From: Haliclona indistincta
Taxonomy: Eukaryota; Porifera; Demospongiae; Haplosclerida; Chalinidae
DNA: 64,000 nt
Reading direction: 5' to 3'
Assembly (NCBI GenBank): GCA_964017065.1
Contig: OZ024786.1
Span: 11,412,578-11,476,577 of the forward strand
Part shown: in pieces, positions 51,613-63,945 of the stretch
How positions within the stretch are numbered: position 1 is the first letter of the stretch
Layout of the letters: every line of letters begins with the position of its first letter
Notes under the pieces: model-generated
Seen by the model: only the letters and a program-made list of their open reading frames with translations
Databases searched by the model: none
Told to the model about the DNA's origin: nothing
Position numbers and translations under genes: made by a program

Positions 51613-51839
51613 TAGACCCATTGCGTGTGACGTCACAATCACGTGAGTTGACACCATGTTGGAGGACAGGTAGCCATTATCTGGTACAGCGACGGAAGCA
51701 GCAAACTCCAGGAAACGTACCTGCATAGTTTATCCATGACTGTATCTACACTGTCGCTTCACCGCTTGTGCATAGCTTTGCTAAAACTGTTCGCCGTCCC
51801 CCAAAGAGTACGGACGTGCACGACTGTGACGTGGGTCTA
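51613..51839. mobile_element. Related MITE with TAGACCCA ends, 227 bp
   Basis: Starts TAGACCCATTGCGTGTGACG and ends GTGACGTGGGTCTA, so its terminal 13 bases match those of the 50467 element, while the interiors differ. A target duplication is not clear. Confidence 0.6.
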
Positions 51840-52573
51840 TTGTTACTAGTACATGATGACATCATTGTGTACTAGGTTGCAAATTTGAGTAGACCCTTGA
51901 ATTGAAATCTTGAGCCTTGTTACAGCACAGTGATATGAAAATACCCATAAGTTTTAACCTTTGTTTTATTCTTGTTTTCCATATCACTGATCATGAAGCG
52001 TACTTGGAAATAGAATTTAAAAGACTACCTCTGATTTCCAAACAGCTCTGGTCGCCGAAAATAAAATATACTCAGAGTGAATTGTTTGGATAATGAAAAC
52101 ACTGTCAGCAATGCTAATTAGATTCATAATGAGATTCACAAGCTTGTAATTATATTCACGGTCTGTTCAATAATGGGCAGATTGAAATTATTATACAATT
52201 AACTTCGAAGTCACTCAAGTTTTTATGCATAACATTATGATAATTTTCAAGGTCCTTCTCATTCGTGTAATTTCCTGCCCCAATGCTATGGAGCATTCTG
52301 TAAATAGAACAGCCAGCTATATATTATCATAGCTACTACCGTAGATACAGTTTATTAGACTCATGCACTTATATGTTATGCTTGGTATGGTGTCTCTGTA
52401 AACACACGTGTCTGTTTGCAAGAAATGTCAAAGCTCCAGCCTTGTGATTTTTATCCTTTGGTGAGATTTAAGATGAGAACATGAGGATGAGATTTTGTAT
52501 TTAAAAAAAACATTCTGTTTGCACATGTACGACACCTGTCTATACTGTAAAGTGTTTTTTTATCGCAATTTAG

Positions 52574-52757
52574 GACGTCAGACGCTTTGAAGACCTGTTC
52601 GACGCCAGACTAGATGGTAAGCCTTGTTGGAGATATTGTGTGTTACTGATTTGTATCTTTTTTTTCAGATTTAGGTGAGAAGTGGACTGCATTGCTAACT
52701 GTGAGAATCGAGCAAAAGTTGCCCCCCCCAAATACATGCATTTGTACTGTAACGTAG
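52574..52757 (+). CDS. Possible 3'-terminal exons of an unidentified gene
   Basis: An exon at 52574-52616 (acceptor TTTAG, donor GTAAGC) reads DVRRFEDLFDARLD and joins in phase to 52669 (after TTTTTTTTCAG). That exon reads DLGEKWTALLTVRIEQKLP and ends at TAG 52755-52757. Splice signals are good and the peptide is plausible, but upstream exons were not found and no family is recognised. Confidence 0.3.
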
Positions 52758-52789
52758 CCCGTTTTCTTTATTGATTACGTATACGTCAA

Positions 52790-53019
52790 CGCAAACGGAA
52801 GTGGATCCGGATATTCGTATCATTAGTTTTACGGCTTCAGATCAGCTGCACACGCGAGCACCGCTCTTCATCAGCAGAGAGCTAGAGAGGCGATTCACCG
52901 AACTGGACTAGACACGCTCTGGCTGGACCTGAGCTTGCTGGCGTTGGTATCAGAAAAAGCTGTTCTTCAGAGCACCCGTCGGTATCACTGTTCTAACTTC
53001 TAGCAAGACTTCTCAGCTG
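52790..53019 (+). promoter_or_regulatory. Candidate promoter and 5' UTR exon of the EGF-domain gene
   Basis: A GC-richer island in an AT-rich region, ending in AGACTTCTCAGCTG|GTATGT, a credible donor. If spliced to the acceptor at 58273 it would supply the untranslated leader of the gene starting at 58291. Inference only. Confidence 0.25.
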
Positions 53020-56000
53020 GTATGTATACATGACTGTACAGTGTTAGTGCAGTTTCTTAGCGTAAACAATGCACATGTGCTCGGGTAGCGAGCTTTGAAG
53101 GTGTATTACACAGTGTTTTGGACATCTTTTGCGTTCATTTGCTGTACAAACTAAAATGGTCAGCAGCGCGCGCACATGCCGCGTGCTCGAGCGCTCGTGC
53201 ACCCATGGTGTGGCTGCAGGAAATCACAAATTTTATCCTGGCGCGAAAATTTGCCTACCAGGGTTGCAGCATGCTTTGCATGTTGCGCGGCGAGCTAGGC
53301 GGCCGGGCGAGTACGTGCTGTTGGATGTTGACAAACGCGTTTCTTGCTCCACCGGTTGTTTTTTGATGCGGCAACTCCCGTGAGTTTTAGCCTTCATGCT
53401 GACACGAGCAACAACATTCCAAAACAAAACTTACATTGTCCTGTGTCCTCAAATACAAAACTATTGTTTAGTTTACCAGCTTAGCTTACCAACCGGATTT
53501 TGCATACCTAGACGTCTGTTTGTAGCTATGCCTGCTTGGGGCAGTTTTCTATTTGCAATTGATACTTCAAGTTTTGTTTTATCAGTTTTGGTGCTATGGT
53601 AAAGCCAGCTTGTTTTATTGTATTAAATATACATTTATTTGACATTCATTTTTGATTTTTTCAGCTGCAATAGCTTAGTTACATTTTTGATGCTGAGTTG
53701 AAAAAATTTAGTTTGTCTTTTTGTACTTGACAGATACGACTTTGTGGTATTGCAGTTGTCGGCATTTTTTGAATTATTTTGGTGCTGTGTTTCATGGTTG
53801 ATGTCATTTTTCATGCCTCGTTAGATACCAAAGATTGCAATGCTCTAAATGAGACCTGAGCGTTAGTAAAGCATGTAGTTACGAGCCATGATAATCACCA
53901 GTTTACACAAGAGTTAGTCCATAGCTAGACAGCTCTGATACTTTGTGCTACAGTACACTGACGAAGAACTCCATTTCTGAACCTTTGTTAAGATACTAAT
54001 GCAATTTATTAGCTGTCTTATCATAAAGAAATCCTCTTATTTGAGGCACTATAGGAGGTCATTTTTATTCTTTTTGCATGACTATGCCGTTATCACTTCA
54101 ATGTGGAAATAGTCAATCGGTCTTGATCAGTCAGTTGTCTTCTTTTGAGTTTGTACATTGAAATATCTATGGTCTATGAAATATCTGCTGCTGTAAGTAG
54201 TTGTTGGCTAGCATTACATAGCACAATACGACAGGCATTGTGTGAGTAGAACAATGTTATTACTACTACATGTCATGTTAGTATTACTTGAGGACAACAA
54301 AACATGTCGTGTTGTGTTAGCTTGATGCCAGTTGGCACAGCCTGGTAGCTTGATTGCATCTGGTCGTGCTGTGCCTGGATACTGCACTTATTATTGATCT
54401 CTTATGAGTCATTAGTTATTTCAACTCTCATCAATTGTTCTGCAGCTAGACAAGTATATACAGTCAGTTGAAATTCCTCCATAGTTCACTCGTTGCTCGA
54501 TAGGCTACCTACCACCCATGATTCATTTAGGTAGGCATTCCACGTTGCTACCACTTCAATACGCTTGATTGCACGAGTGGGCAATTCCTTGTTTTGTGGG
54601 ACACTTCAACGTGATCATTGATCACTGTACTGGTGTCACCAGATGTCACATTGATAGTCGATACTATGATGTCATCGTTGCCGTGACGATGTACAGTAGT
54701 GTGTGTCCACTGTTTCTCACTGCACAAAACATTGTAAATTTACAAGCTGTGATCACTGCTTGTAAATGAGCAATGCCTGTACTAATGTAGGAATGCACGA
54801 ATGATGTAAGATGCTTTATGCTTGCTATCTCTCTATCGTATTTCTTTGGCTATAAAATATTCGCTTTTGCTGACCGCAATGTTTCTGAAATTATTTTGTC
54901 AAAATCAAGTGTGAGCCATCGTTCACGAGCAAGTTTATACACGCACAAGCAGCTCTCGAGTGACTAGTAGTCACCACATCGAGTGCAATGCAATACATAA
55001 GTACACACAATCGCAACCACTCATAAAGCGACCGAGAGTCACGTTGCAGTTGTAAACTTGCTTGTGAGTCGTACTATAATTATTACACAATGTTTAATAC
55101 TACAATAAACATCTACCTATTGTACGTACTTGTTAATTTAGCTTATTGTGTGGGAGGTTGCGCTATGCCTGACCTGGTTAGTGGTTACTCTGATGAATTA
55201 CTAGACCACAACTTCAAAGAGCTTTCCGGACTGGCTTATTGTGTACCAAACAATTTGCAAATTACCTTGTACAGCACAATTTTTTAGAGCCAGACCTCTG
55301 AAATGCAGACACCACATTTTATAAACTGTCACAGTGCGGTCTCAGACAATTTTGGGTCCCACTGGAGCCTAGATCCATTGTTAGTATCACATTTTTAGTG
55401 AAAAATACTTTTGTCTTTCTGCTTGGATACAAAACTATTTACAAACTTAGCTGATAATCTCTAGGTGCCTTCAGTCTATATAAGCCATTTCTCATAAAAT
55501 TCCCTCCTTGAATGATTCCAACAATATGGAAGTAGATACTTGACCTTTTGAAGACTTGGTCTCCTTTTTGGTTTGTACCTTATGGACCAACTGTCACATT
55601 TCTGGAAGTTCGCTATAATTTTATTAATGCCTGATTGAGTGCAGCATGCACGATTGAATGGAATTTGTTGTGCTGCTTTCGAGGGACTTCTGTGGTTTAT
55701 AAATAAGTTTCCTGTTAGCCTCATGACCTGAACATTGGACCTCAGCCTACATGTAGCCATTGAACATGCTTGATTTAGGCTGATATTATCCGGCTATACA
55801 ATTAGAACAACATTTACATTACTTCGATGGTTAATACTTAATCTGCTTCTAAGTCAAGTACGATTACATGTGCTAATATTTAAGTCAAATACTATGTTCC
55901 CAGAATAAGAATGGTTCGATTGCCCTAATCACAAGTTAGCTTTGGTCTAGTTTTGCATTCCTCTCTACATTCCTTTAAAACCACTCGTATCTGTGTGTCA

Positions 56001-56775
56001 ATTATTATCTACTCAATCGTGAATACCATTTAGTAACTGATACCATATTGCAACTTACATTCAAGAAGCTATTGTCCTCCATTACCGCCGAGATTCCTTG
56101 AGCATTGACAAAGACATTTGAGCAATCATTGTAATTTCCTGGTTCGACTGACACTCCGTCTGTGAATACAATAAGAAGAGCTGATCTGTGGTCGTCTCTA
56201 ATTTGTGTATACTGTGTTGGTTCGAATTACAACATGCAATTCGATACTGCAAACATGGTGAAGGTGTGACTCTTGAGTTCGAATTCCAAAGTGAGGTGTC
56301 TTCTGTCAAGGTATCTCAAGTACATTTTTCACTGAATACACATGTGCATTTTAACACAGGCTAACTAACTTAGTTTAGTACAATACATGTAACCAACGAG
56401 ACATTGTTTGTCCTGTAGCCTCATTTCCCGGGCCCTCTGGCGCCGATTTTAGTTATGCCTGGTGGTGAAACGCATGGGTACAGTACTTGCTATTTAGACG
56501 TAGTTATATTATGCAACTAGCTAATGAATTGAGCACTGTACAACTGCAACACCTAAGACTTTGATGCTAACAGGCAAATCAAGTGTATTTTGCTTCGACT
56601 TAGAAGGTTATTCAAGTCAGTTTCCAATGAGTTTACATGTAGATCACAAAAGCAGTGTAAATGCTCTTTTAAGTAGAATGGGGCAATGATTTTGAACCCT
56701 GACAAGGCATGTTATTATAACTTGTTAACCTGTGTTCTGTGTTCTACAAGAGGATGCGTGTTCTACAAGAGGATG

Positions 56776-56962
56776 CAGCGGTTTTCCTGCTTGCAATAGT
56801 AAAGCGTAGACCGTAGAGCGTCACCTCGTGCACTAATGTGTGAAGGCATTGTTATCTTATTCACACGATGGAGGATGATCAAAGACTTCACACATTAGTG
56901 CATGAGGTGACGCTCTACGATCTATATACGCTTTACTATTGCAAGAAGTAGGAAAACTGCTG
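56776..56962. mobile_element. Palindromic MITE, 187 bp
   Basis: The arms CAGCGGTTTTCCTGCTTGCA ... and ... AAGTAGGAAAACTGCTG pair over about 75 bases, including GAGCGTCACCTCGTGCACTA. TA follows on the right, and TG stands in the matching left position. Confidence 0.75.
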
Positions 56963-57235
56963 TATGTGAAATGACCCTGTGAATTGTGGTTTGAATATTT
57001 ACCTATTGGCTCACACATGATTTGCTAGTGGAATCCCTGTTTTGTCTAGCATGAAATGCTGTATGCAAAAACTGGTATGCTGACCTGGTATGCATGTACA
57101 CATAACATCAATTGACTAATGTAGGGCAATCGAAAGAACAAATTGCCCAATTTGCGAGTCAATACTAAAGTAACAATATCTGTTGAATACGAATATTAAG
57201 GCAATAATGTCGTTGGAATCATGTCTCTGCACTAG

Positions 57236-57236
<1 letters not shown>

Positions 57237-57322
<86 letters not shown>

Positions 57323-57532
57323 CAAAAGCCTCTCGCTGCCTATTACAGGTCACGCGTTCCTGGACAAGCCAGGGCACCTGTGCACTAAGCAGGTACGATG
57401 TGCCGGTGCTATGAGCACTCCTGGAGCCCGGGCAAGGAACTCGCAGGAGGTACCAACCATGCCTCCCACTGCCGGTGTGGGCACCCTGTAGTCCCACCAC
57501 AACCATTAGTGGTACAATGAGACACAGTCGGT

Positions 57533-57562
<30 letters not shown>
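57237..57562. repeat. (CA)n microsatellites flanking a 215-base GC-rich insert
   Basis: About 80 bases of CA (57237-57317) and a second CA run (57533-57562) enclose a GC-rich segment (CTCTCGCTGCC ... GAGACACAGTCGGTG) that differs strongly in composition from its surroundings. The translated frames across it are low-complexity artefacts. Confidence 0.85.
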
Positions 57563-57565
<3 letters not shown>

Positions 57566-58290
57566 ATGAACAAGCAAATACCGTGTGTTGCTCGGGCGTT
57601 TGCACCAATGCTTTTATGTTTGTTATATCATGTACATGAAAGGCTGCTAAATGTTGTAAAACGGCACTCTACTTGCTTCTGTTGTCAATGTACAAACGTG
57701 ACAAGCAGTGGAAGAATGTACAGCATACCTATCGTACTGTACATGTTCTGATTGGTTGCTATGCTGTGGTGATACTTTATAAAACAAACTGTTCACCATT
57801 CTTGTAATTCATATTCGAAGGAAACAACATTCCCAGAAACAGATCATTGTTCAGCTAGTAAGTTCGAACTGATAGTGATCAAAAAGTAACAGGAACAAGT
57901 AAAGTAAAAAAAAAAAAATTAAAAAAACTGAAAAGTGTAGGGATGACGCTTGTAAAAGTATAGGAACAAAGGAAAGGAACAAGATGGGATGATGCTTGCT
58001 AAAGTAAACCTTGGTTAGAATATTAATACAAAAGTCAAAAACTGCCGTTGTTCAATTACGAGTATTCAATTATTCGTGTATTTGAATAGTCCGCGACATA
58101 CTTCCACTTTTGACTTTCTATCCGAAATCTTGAAAACCTTCTTTGACTACTCTGGTTGCTTGCGGACTTAAATGAACAAGTACTGAGTGATCTTGGTACA
58201 GTGTATCGATACCGTATTATATTTTTGAATGTCTGAGTTATTGTTCTCTTGTTATTTTTTTCTTGGTTTACAGCGTAATTTCCAGCAGCA

Positions 58291-58703
58291 ATGGGGCATC
58301 AAGTCATACTGCTGCTAGCGGTTGTTCAACTACTGGGTAGGTTTGACGTGTGAAATAGTTGACCAATGTAAAATGACATGTTTTATTCTCTGTAGCATGT
58401 CGATCTTCAGCAGAAATGCTATTACCAAGTAAGCTATAACACTGCACTAATTTTGTACTATTGGGGATAAAAATTTTTTAACACTATAATTATACACTCA
58501 TTTTGTACTCTTGGGGTAAAATTTTTTCGGCGTGTTTGAATTTTGCATTGTGTGTACATTTTTGTCTCTTTAGGTATGATGTCGGAGGGATCTGGCGAAG
58601 AGGGAATGATTGTTAGCATTGAAACCATGCTTGACGATATACAAACTATGTCAACTGCTATTATCAGTGTTTCAGGTAATAACTGCACTCTCTCTCTCCC
58701 TCT

Positions 58704-58774
<71 letters not shown>

Positions 58775-58811
58775 CTCTTTCTCTCCCTCTTTCTCTCTCT
58801 CTCTCTCTCTG

Positions 58812-58910
<99 letters not shown>

Positions 58911-61900
58911 CTCTCCCTTCTCTCTCTCTCTCTCTCTCCCTCTCCCTCTCCTCTCTCTCACTCTCTCTCTCTCCCTCTCTCTCCCCTCTTCTCTCTCTCC
59001 ACCATAACCATGACCAACTATCGTTGGGTCACTAACAGTTACTACACATTTTTGTGTATTTACATGTATTTCTCTCTCTTTCTGTTTCCTTTTTCTCTGA
59101 ATGTATTGACATTGTATCTCTCTCTCTCTCTCTCTCTCTCTCTTCAGAGGCGTCGATTCAAACAACCGAGGGCCCTTCAATACTACCATCATCAACTGGT
59201 TAGCGTGTTGTTACATTAGTTGGTGCCATTTGGTTCTTTCATACGTGCTAAAACAATGNNNNNNNNNNNNNNNNNNNNNNNNNNNNNNNNNNNNNNNNNN
59301 NNNNNNNNNNNNNNNNNNNNNNNNNNNNNNNNNNNNNNNNNNNNNNNNNNNNNNNNNNNNNNNNNNNNNNNNNNNNNNNNNNNNNNNNNNNNNNNNNNNN
59401 NNNNNNNNNNNNNNNNNNNNNNNNNNNNNNNNNNNNNNNNNNNNNNNNNNNNNNNNNNAATCCTGCTCATTGTGTATAGAGGGAGCCCCCTCCCACTGTA
59501 GAATAGGGACGCTTGCTGTGCTTGTGTCCCTTGAAAAGCACTTTCTATGCTAGAAAACCCATGAAATTGAGACACCTCTTTGATCAAGACACTGTGTCCC
59601 AATGGTGTCCAGATTAAATGAGTTCACTGAAATCGTATTTGTTCACAACACTATACGCACAATGTAGAACTAAAGATACTTTTAATTCACCCACATTGAT
59701 ATTTTTATATTTTATTTTTTTGTTGATAATTATTGATATAATATTATTTTTTCATTATGTGTTTATTTGAAATTTTTTTCCCTACATCTTAGTACTACAA
59801 TATTGTTATGCCTGTATCATTATTAATACATTTGCTAATTTTGACTACTAAAGTATTGATATTAATTTTTTTATTGATATTGTAATAAACTATATGCATA
59901 AGGTGCATTTTGATATTGTGGTCACTTTCATTGTTTTTCTCTTCAGTTGATCCTGACAGGAATTGTTCTGCCGGCAATGACTGCCAGCAGCTGTGTGTCA
60001 GGAACACCAACACCACTGACAACTCCACTACTGAAGTGTGCCTGTGTAGGAATGGCTTCTCTCTTGATGCTGACATGAGGACTTGTAACGGTAGGTCAGA
60101 AAGAAAACTAAGTGAATCCTCTATACATGTAGGTGTTCACTTCTTACAATAGAGTTATAAATGCATGTACATGTATACTTACAAGATTTAAAAAAACTGG
60201 ATAATTGTTATCAATTTTGAATTTTAGTCAGACCCACAAAACCACAGTGTTTATTCAGGAAAAATTCTGTCTTTTTTCGCTTTCAAATTAATTTTGTTAT
60301 CCACTACCTAGTGTTTGAGTGCAATATTGCGCCAGTTAGGTACTGTTCATGCATAATTTCTTTCTCTTTCTTTCACTTTGACCATTTTTTCATCTTCTAT
60401 TCCCTGTAGATGTCAATGAGTGCAGTAGTAGCACTACTAACCCTTGTACTCAGAACTGTACCAATGGTGCTGGTAACTTCACTTGCAGCTGTACTAATGG
60501 CTACCTACTAGCTAGTGATGGTTTCACTTGTCAAGGTAATGATGACATTTAAAAAATAAAAATAGAATGTTGTGCTGGACTGAAAATAATTTTTGAGAAA
60601 AAAGTAGTGCTAAAAAATTTTAATGCCGTTAAAAAATTTTTAGTTTGGTCCACATAAATTTGCTAAAAGTGTAGTTTTAAAAGAGTTCTTACTGATATAC
60701 AGTTGAAGTGCAGTACGTACCATGTTAACTCAGTTATCAATTTTATGTCACTTTTCTATTTTTAGACATAAACGAGTGTGACCAAGCAGCTATGAATAAC
60801 ATGCTGATCTGTAACGCCACGCTCCAGTGCATGAATCTGATTGGCTCCTTCGTGTGTCAGTGCCCGGCTGGCTCAGAGCTCAACTCTCAGGGAGTCTGCA
60901 TCGCCATTATGGAGCCCACCACTACTACAGTTGCTCCGATGTCGTCTACAGTCAGTAGCATGCCTACACCAGTGATGACCAGCACTGCCCCACCACCTGG
61001 AAGCGATCGTAATCAAGTGCTCGTCATACTGACTAGTCATACAGCTGAAACAGTGAGTTGAAATACTTATATTGTATGCTTATATGCTTATATTGTATTT
61101 CGTGAGGTTAAATTTTCGTTTTGGACACGCGAGGAAGAATTTCGTGAGTTAAACTGTCGTTCTTAGTTGCCCAAGCAAACCACACCCGATGCCTTTCTTG
61201 ACAGATAAAATTCCCTCTTGATTTGGTTCCACCGTGCCTGGTCACGTACTACTGGTTTGAAGTAGCGTTTCTTCTCGCAAAACGCATGTTTCATACGTAC
61301 AAAAATTTCGTTCTGGTAGAACGAAAATGTAACCACACGAAGGTTATAATAAATTATGCTAAATAGAAATAATTATAGTGATGCAAATACTATTATCATT
61401 GCCGATCGGCAATGATATGTAGGGATGACCTCGAACTAAGATGGCGGCTACTCATGTGTGAAAATGAGTTTTCGCACATATCTCTACTGTTATACATTTC
61501 TACTGCATTTTAACTATCTATGAGGGAATCTGAAGTGCGAGCGCTTGTAGGAAGTCTATGAAAGTCGCCGGGACTGCTTGCTTGACGACGAAAATCAAGA
61601 TGGCGACTCTCAGAGAGCCGTTGCAGATCTTCGCTGTTTTAGCGTTTCTCGAGATTCCAGACATCTAGGATTGATCAGACGATTGTTCTGAGCAAGAAAA
61701 TATCTTTGGCGAAGCTGGCAGACGTTTCTAAAGTGGTAAACTAAAATCGCCGCCCACGCGAATTGTTCATCTTCTTTCTTCTTCTTCTTCTTCTTCTTCT
61801 TTCAGTAAGCCTAGCGCTGTCCTGAGTGAACGAATCACTACCAAACCTGCACCATCGCATGTGTATGCATCTGGGGTAGTGCACTTACTTCTTAGATAGG

Positions 61901-63764
61901 CATCAAACACTACAAGAAACGATTAATCCTTGAAAAACATGGGTTTTGGACCGTTTTGGACAGTTAGAGCGATTCCATTAATTAACCCTCTTGTCGCTGC
62001 TGATCATTGACTCCGCCCACATCAGTTTTGAAACTGAACTCGGTTGTCGCTTTCTCTCTGCTCTGGGCGCTTCAGCGCGCAAGGTAGAGCCTAGAGGTAT
62101 GAACAAGCAGTATATACTATACCCTGGGTAGCACTGATCTGTCTATGCTGACATCATGACCCACGGCAGGCGCGAACCGGACGACGGTGGCTACCCGATC
62201 TCAGCCTGGGGCATAGGCTACTAGTTTCTTACACTACCCGGCGTAGGCTATACCCATAGGACCCTGTGCTGTTGACAACTGGACATTGTAACAAGCTAGA
62301 AGCCTCTGTGATCGTGATATCAACATCAACATGCAAGCCTGGGACTAGTCTACGGACTAGCCATGGCATCATACACTGAGTTGTTAGTGTTAGTCTTTCT
62401 TCATCCATCACAGTGCTAAGAAATATCATGTTGTCAACTCATACTCTCAACCTCTCTAACTAATTTAAACCTTTTCATTATTCTTGTGATTGCCGATAAT
62501 AACATTCCATGTTCCTTGACTCTCTGTCTAGAGGCTATTGACCTTCTGATCTACTAGACTAGTATCTGCTGCTCACAGAGTTGTAAAAATGAAATAAGAG
62601 CTAGCATAGCTAGAATACAGCTAATAAGTTCAAACTGATAGTGATAAAAAAAAGTAACAGGAACAAGTAAAGTAAAAAAGTTTTAATAAAAAAAACTAAA
62701 AAGTGTAGGGATGACGCTTGCAAAAGTAAAGGAACAAGATGGGATGATGCTTGCAAAAGTAAAGGAACAAGATGGGATGATGCTTGAAAAAGTAAAGGAA
62801 CAAGATGGGATGATGCTTGCAAAAGTAAAGGAACAAGATGGGATGACGCTTGCAAAAGTAAAGGAACAAGATGGGATGATGCTTGCAAAAGTGAAGTATG
62901 TAAAAGTCCCAAGTATCCCTACATCAGCGGCTTGAAGGAGGACGCAGTCCGATGAAGTAATTGACGGTTGTAAACAACTAGAGGTATCTGTGTTTGGAGG
63001 ACGCAGTCCGATGAAGTAATTGACGGTTGTAAACAACTAGAGGTATCTGTGTTTGGAGGACGCAGTCCGATGAAGTAGTTAACAGTTGTGAATAACTAGA
63101 GGTATCTGTGGTTTGGAAGACACTGTCACACAGTCCGATTAAGTAATTGACGGTTGTAAAAGGTATAGGAAGAGGATTCCGCATTTGTCAGTTACACGCC
63201 ATCGCAACAAGCCGCTGATGTAGGGATACTTGGGACTTTTACATACTTCACTTTTGCAAGCATCATCCCATCTTGTTCCTTTACTTTTGCAAGCGTCATC
63301 CCATCTTGTTCCTTTACTTTTGCAAGCATCATCCCATCTTGTTCCTTTACTTTTTCAAGCATCATCCCATCTTGTTCCTTTACTTTTGCAAGCATCATCC
63401 CATCTTGTTCCTTTACTTTTGCAAGCATCATCCCATCTTGTTCCTTTACTTTTTCAAGCATCATCCCATCTTGTTCCTTTACTTTTGCAAGCATCATCCC
63501 ATCTTGTTCCTTTACTTTTGCAAGCGTCATCCCTACACTTTTTAGTTTTTTTTATTAAAACTTTTTTACTTTACTTTTATTATATGTTATTGGCTGTGTT
63601 ATCAAGTGATTATAACTTTTTCATTATTCCAACTTACTTTAGTTTTCTGCAAGTATAAGAGAAACTTTCTTGATGACCACGGCTGCTGCCTTGAACAGAT
63701 ACTGTCGAGCTAATACACAGCTATGCAGAGAAATATTCAGCAGAAAGAGACGTGTTTCTGAAAG
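58291..63764 (+). CDS. Secreted/surface EGF-domain protein, partial (at least eight exons)
   Basis: Exons read 58291-58336 (signal peptide MGHQVILLLAVVQLLG), 58396-58428, 58574-58675, 59148-59198, 59947-60090 (EGF), 60410-60535 (DVNEC..., calcium-binding EGF), 60766-61052 (DINEC... EGF, then a Thr/Pro-rich linker), and a likely exon ending at 63764. All introns from the first to 60766 are phase 1, as usual for EGF modules. The linker is followed by VLVILTSHTAETV. The last exon gives IRETFLMTTAAALNRYC, suggesting a SEA-like or similar domain. That last exon does not join in phase from 61052, so an exon is missing or mis-placed. An assembly gap (59259-59458) may hide more exons. The gene runs off the window. 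Confidence 0.72.
58690..59000 (+). repeat. (TC)n microsatellite in an intron of the EGF gene
   Basis: About 310 bases of CT-rich dinucleotide repeat with CCCT interruptions directly follow the donor at 58676. A shorter run (59118-59142) forms the pyrimidine tract of the next acceptor. Long 'SLSLSL' or 'ERERER' frames here are artefacts. Confidence 0.95.
59259..59458. other. Assembly gap (200 N)
   Basis: Lies in an intron of the EGF gene between exons at 59198 and 59947; it could hide one or more short exons. Confidence 0.95.
61053..62650. other. Non-coding part of the EGF gene with dispersed repeat
   Basis: Contains ATTATCATTGCCGATCGGCA and TGTGAAAATGAGTTTTCGCAC (61385-61630), the repeat also found upstream of the receptor genes, and a (TTC)n run (61772-61803). 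No exon could be supported. Confidence 0.5.
62655..63577. repeat. Large inverted repeat built of a 33-base minisatellite
   Basis: The left arm (62655-62935) holds about six copies and the right arm (63215-63577) about nine copies of a 33-base unit (core GATGCTTGCAAAAGTAAAGG) in opposite orientation. The arms are bounded by matching TTTTTAGTTTTTTTTATTAA-type ends. The spacer (62936-63180) has three to four copies of a 59-base unit (GACGCAGTCCGATGAAGTAA). Because 33 is divisible by three, every frame without a stop yields an 11-residue repeat ORF. Worn relatives lie at 47030-47150 and 57888-57980. Confidence 0.88.
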
Positions 63765-63805
63765 GTAAGGGTTGCTTAACATGTGACACTTCTCTATACC
63801 ATTAT

Positions 63806-63945
63806 GGAAACTGTCTGTAGTGATCACTTGCTGCGTATAACAGCCAGCTAGCTAGGGACCAAACAGTACAGTGGAACCTGTCTATAGTGGTCACTGTCTG
63901 CTTATAACAGCCAGCTAGCTAGGGACCAAACAGTACAGTGGTAGA
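63806..63945 (+). repeat. Direct repeat, about 67 bases, two copies
   Basis: TAACAGCCAGCTAGCTAGGG ... CCAAACAGTACAGTGG occurs at 63838-63882 and again at 63907-63942, with GTCTGTAGTGATCACT/GTCTATAGTGGTCACT before each. CAGTGGAACCTGTCTATAGT resembles a MITE end. Confidence 0.7.

Larger units (their letters stand above)
53020..58273. other. Long non-coding stretch, possibly intron 1 of the EGF-domain gene
   Basis: No supported coding exon. It holds a 187 bp palindromic MITE (56776-56962), a CA microsatellite block (57237-57562) and a worn minisatellite copy (57888-57980). Short inverted segments also occur (about 54910-55070, AGCAAGTTTATAC / AACTTGCTTGTGAG). Confidence 0.4.

Noticed and set aside
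57183..57563. ORFs with poly-TH and poly-CV
   Set aside because: They are frames of a CA dinucleotide repeat.
58458..59219. Long ORFs of SLSL / RERE repeats
   Set aside because: They are translations of a (TC)n microsatellite, with no start context or conserved flank.
62610..63658. Repeat proteins with the unit MMLAKVKEQDG or LLLQASSHLVP
   Set aside because: The 33-base repeat is divisible by three, so every stop-free frame gives an 11-residue repeat; the copies differ without coding constraint.
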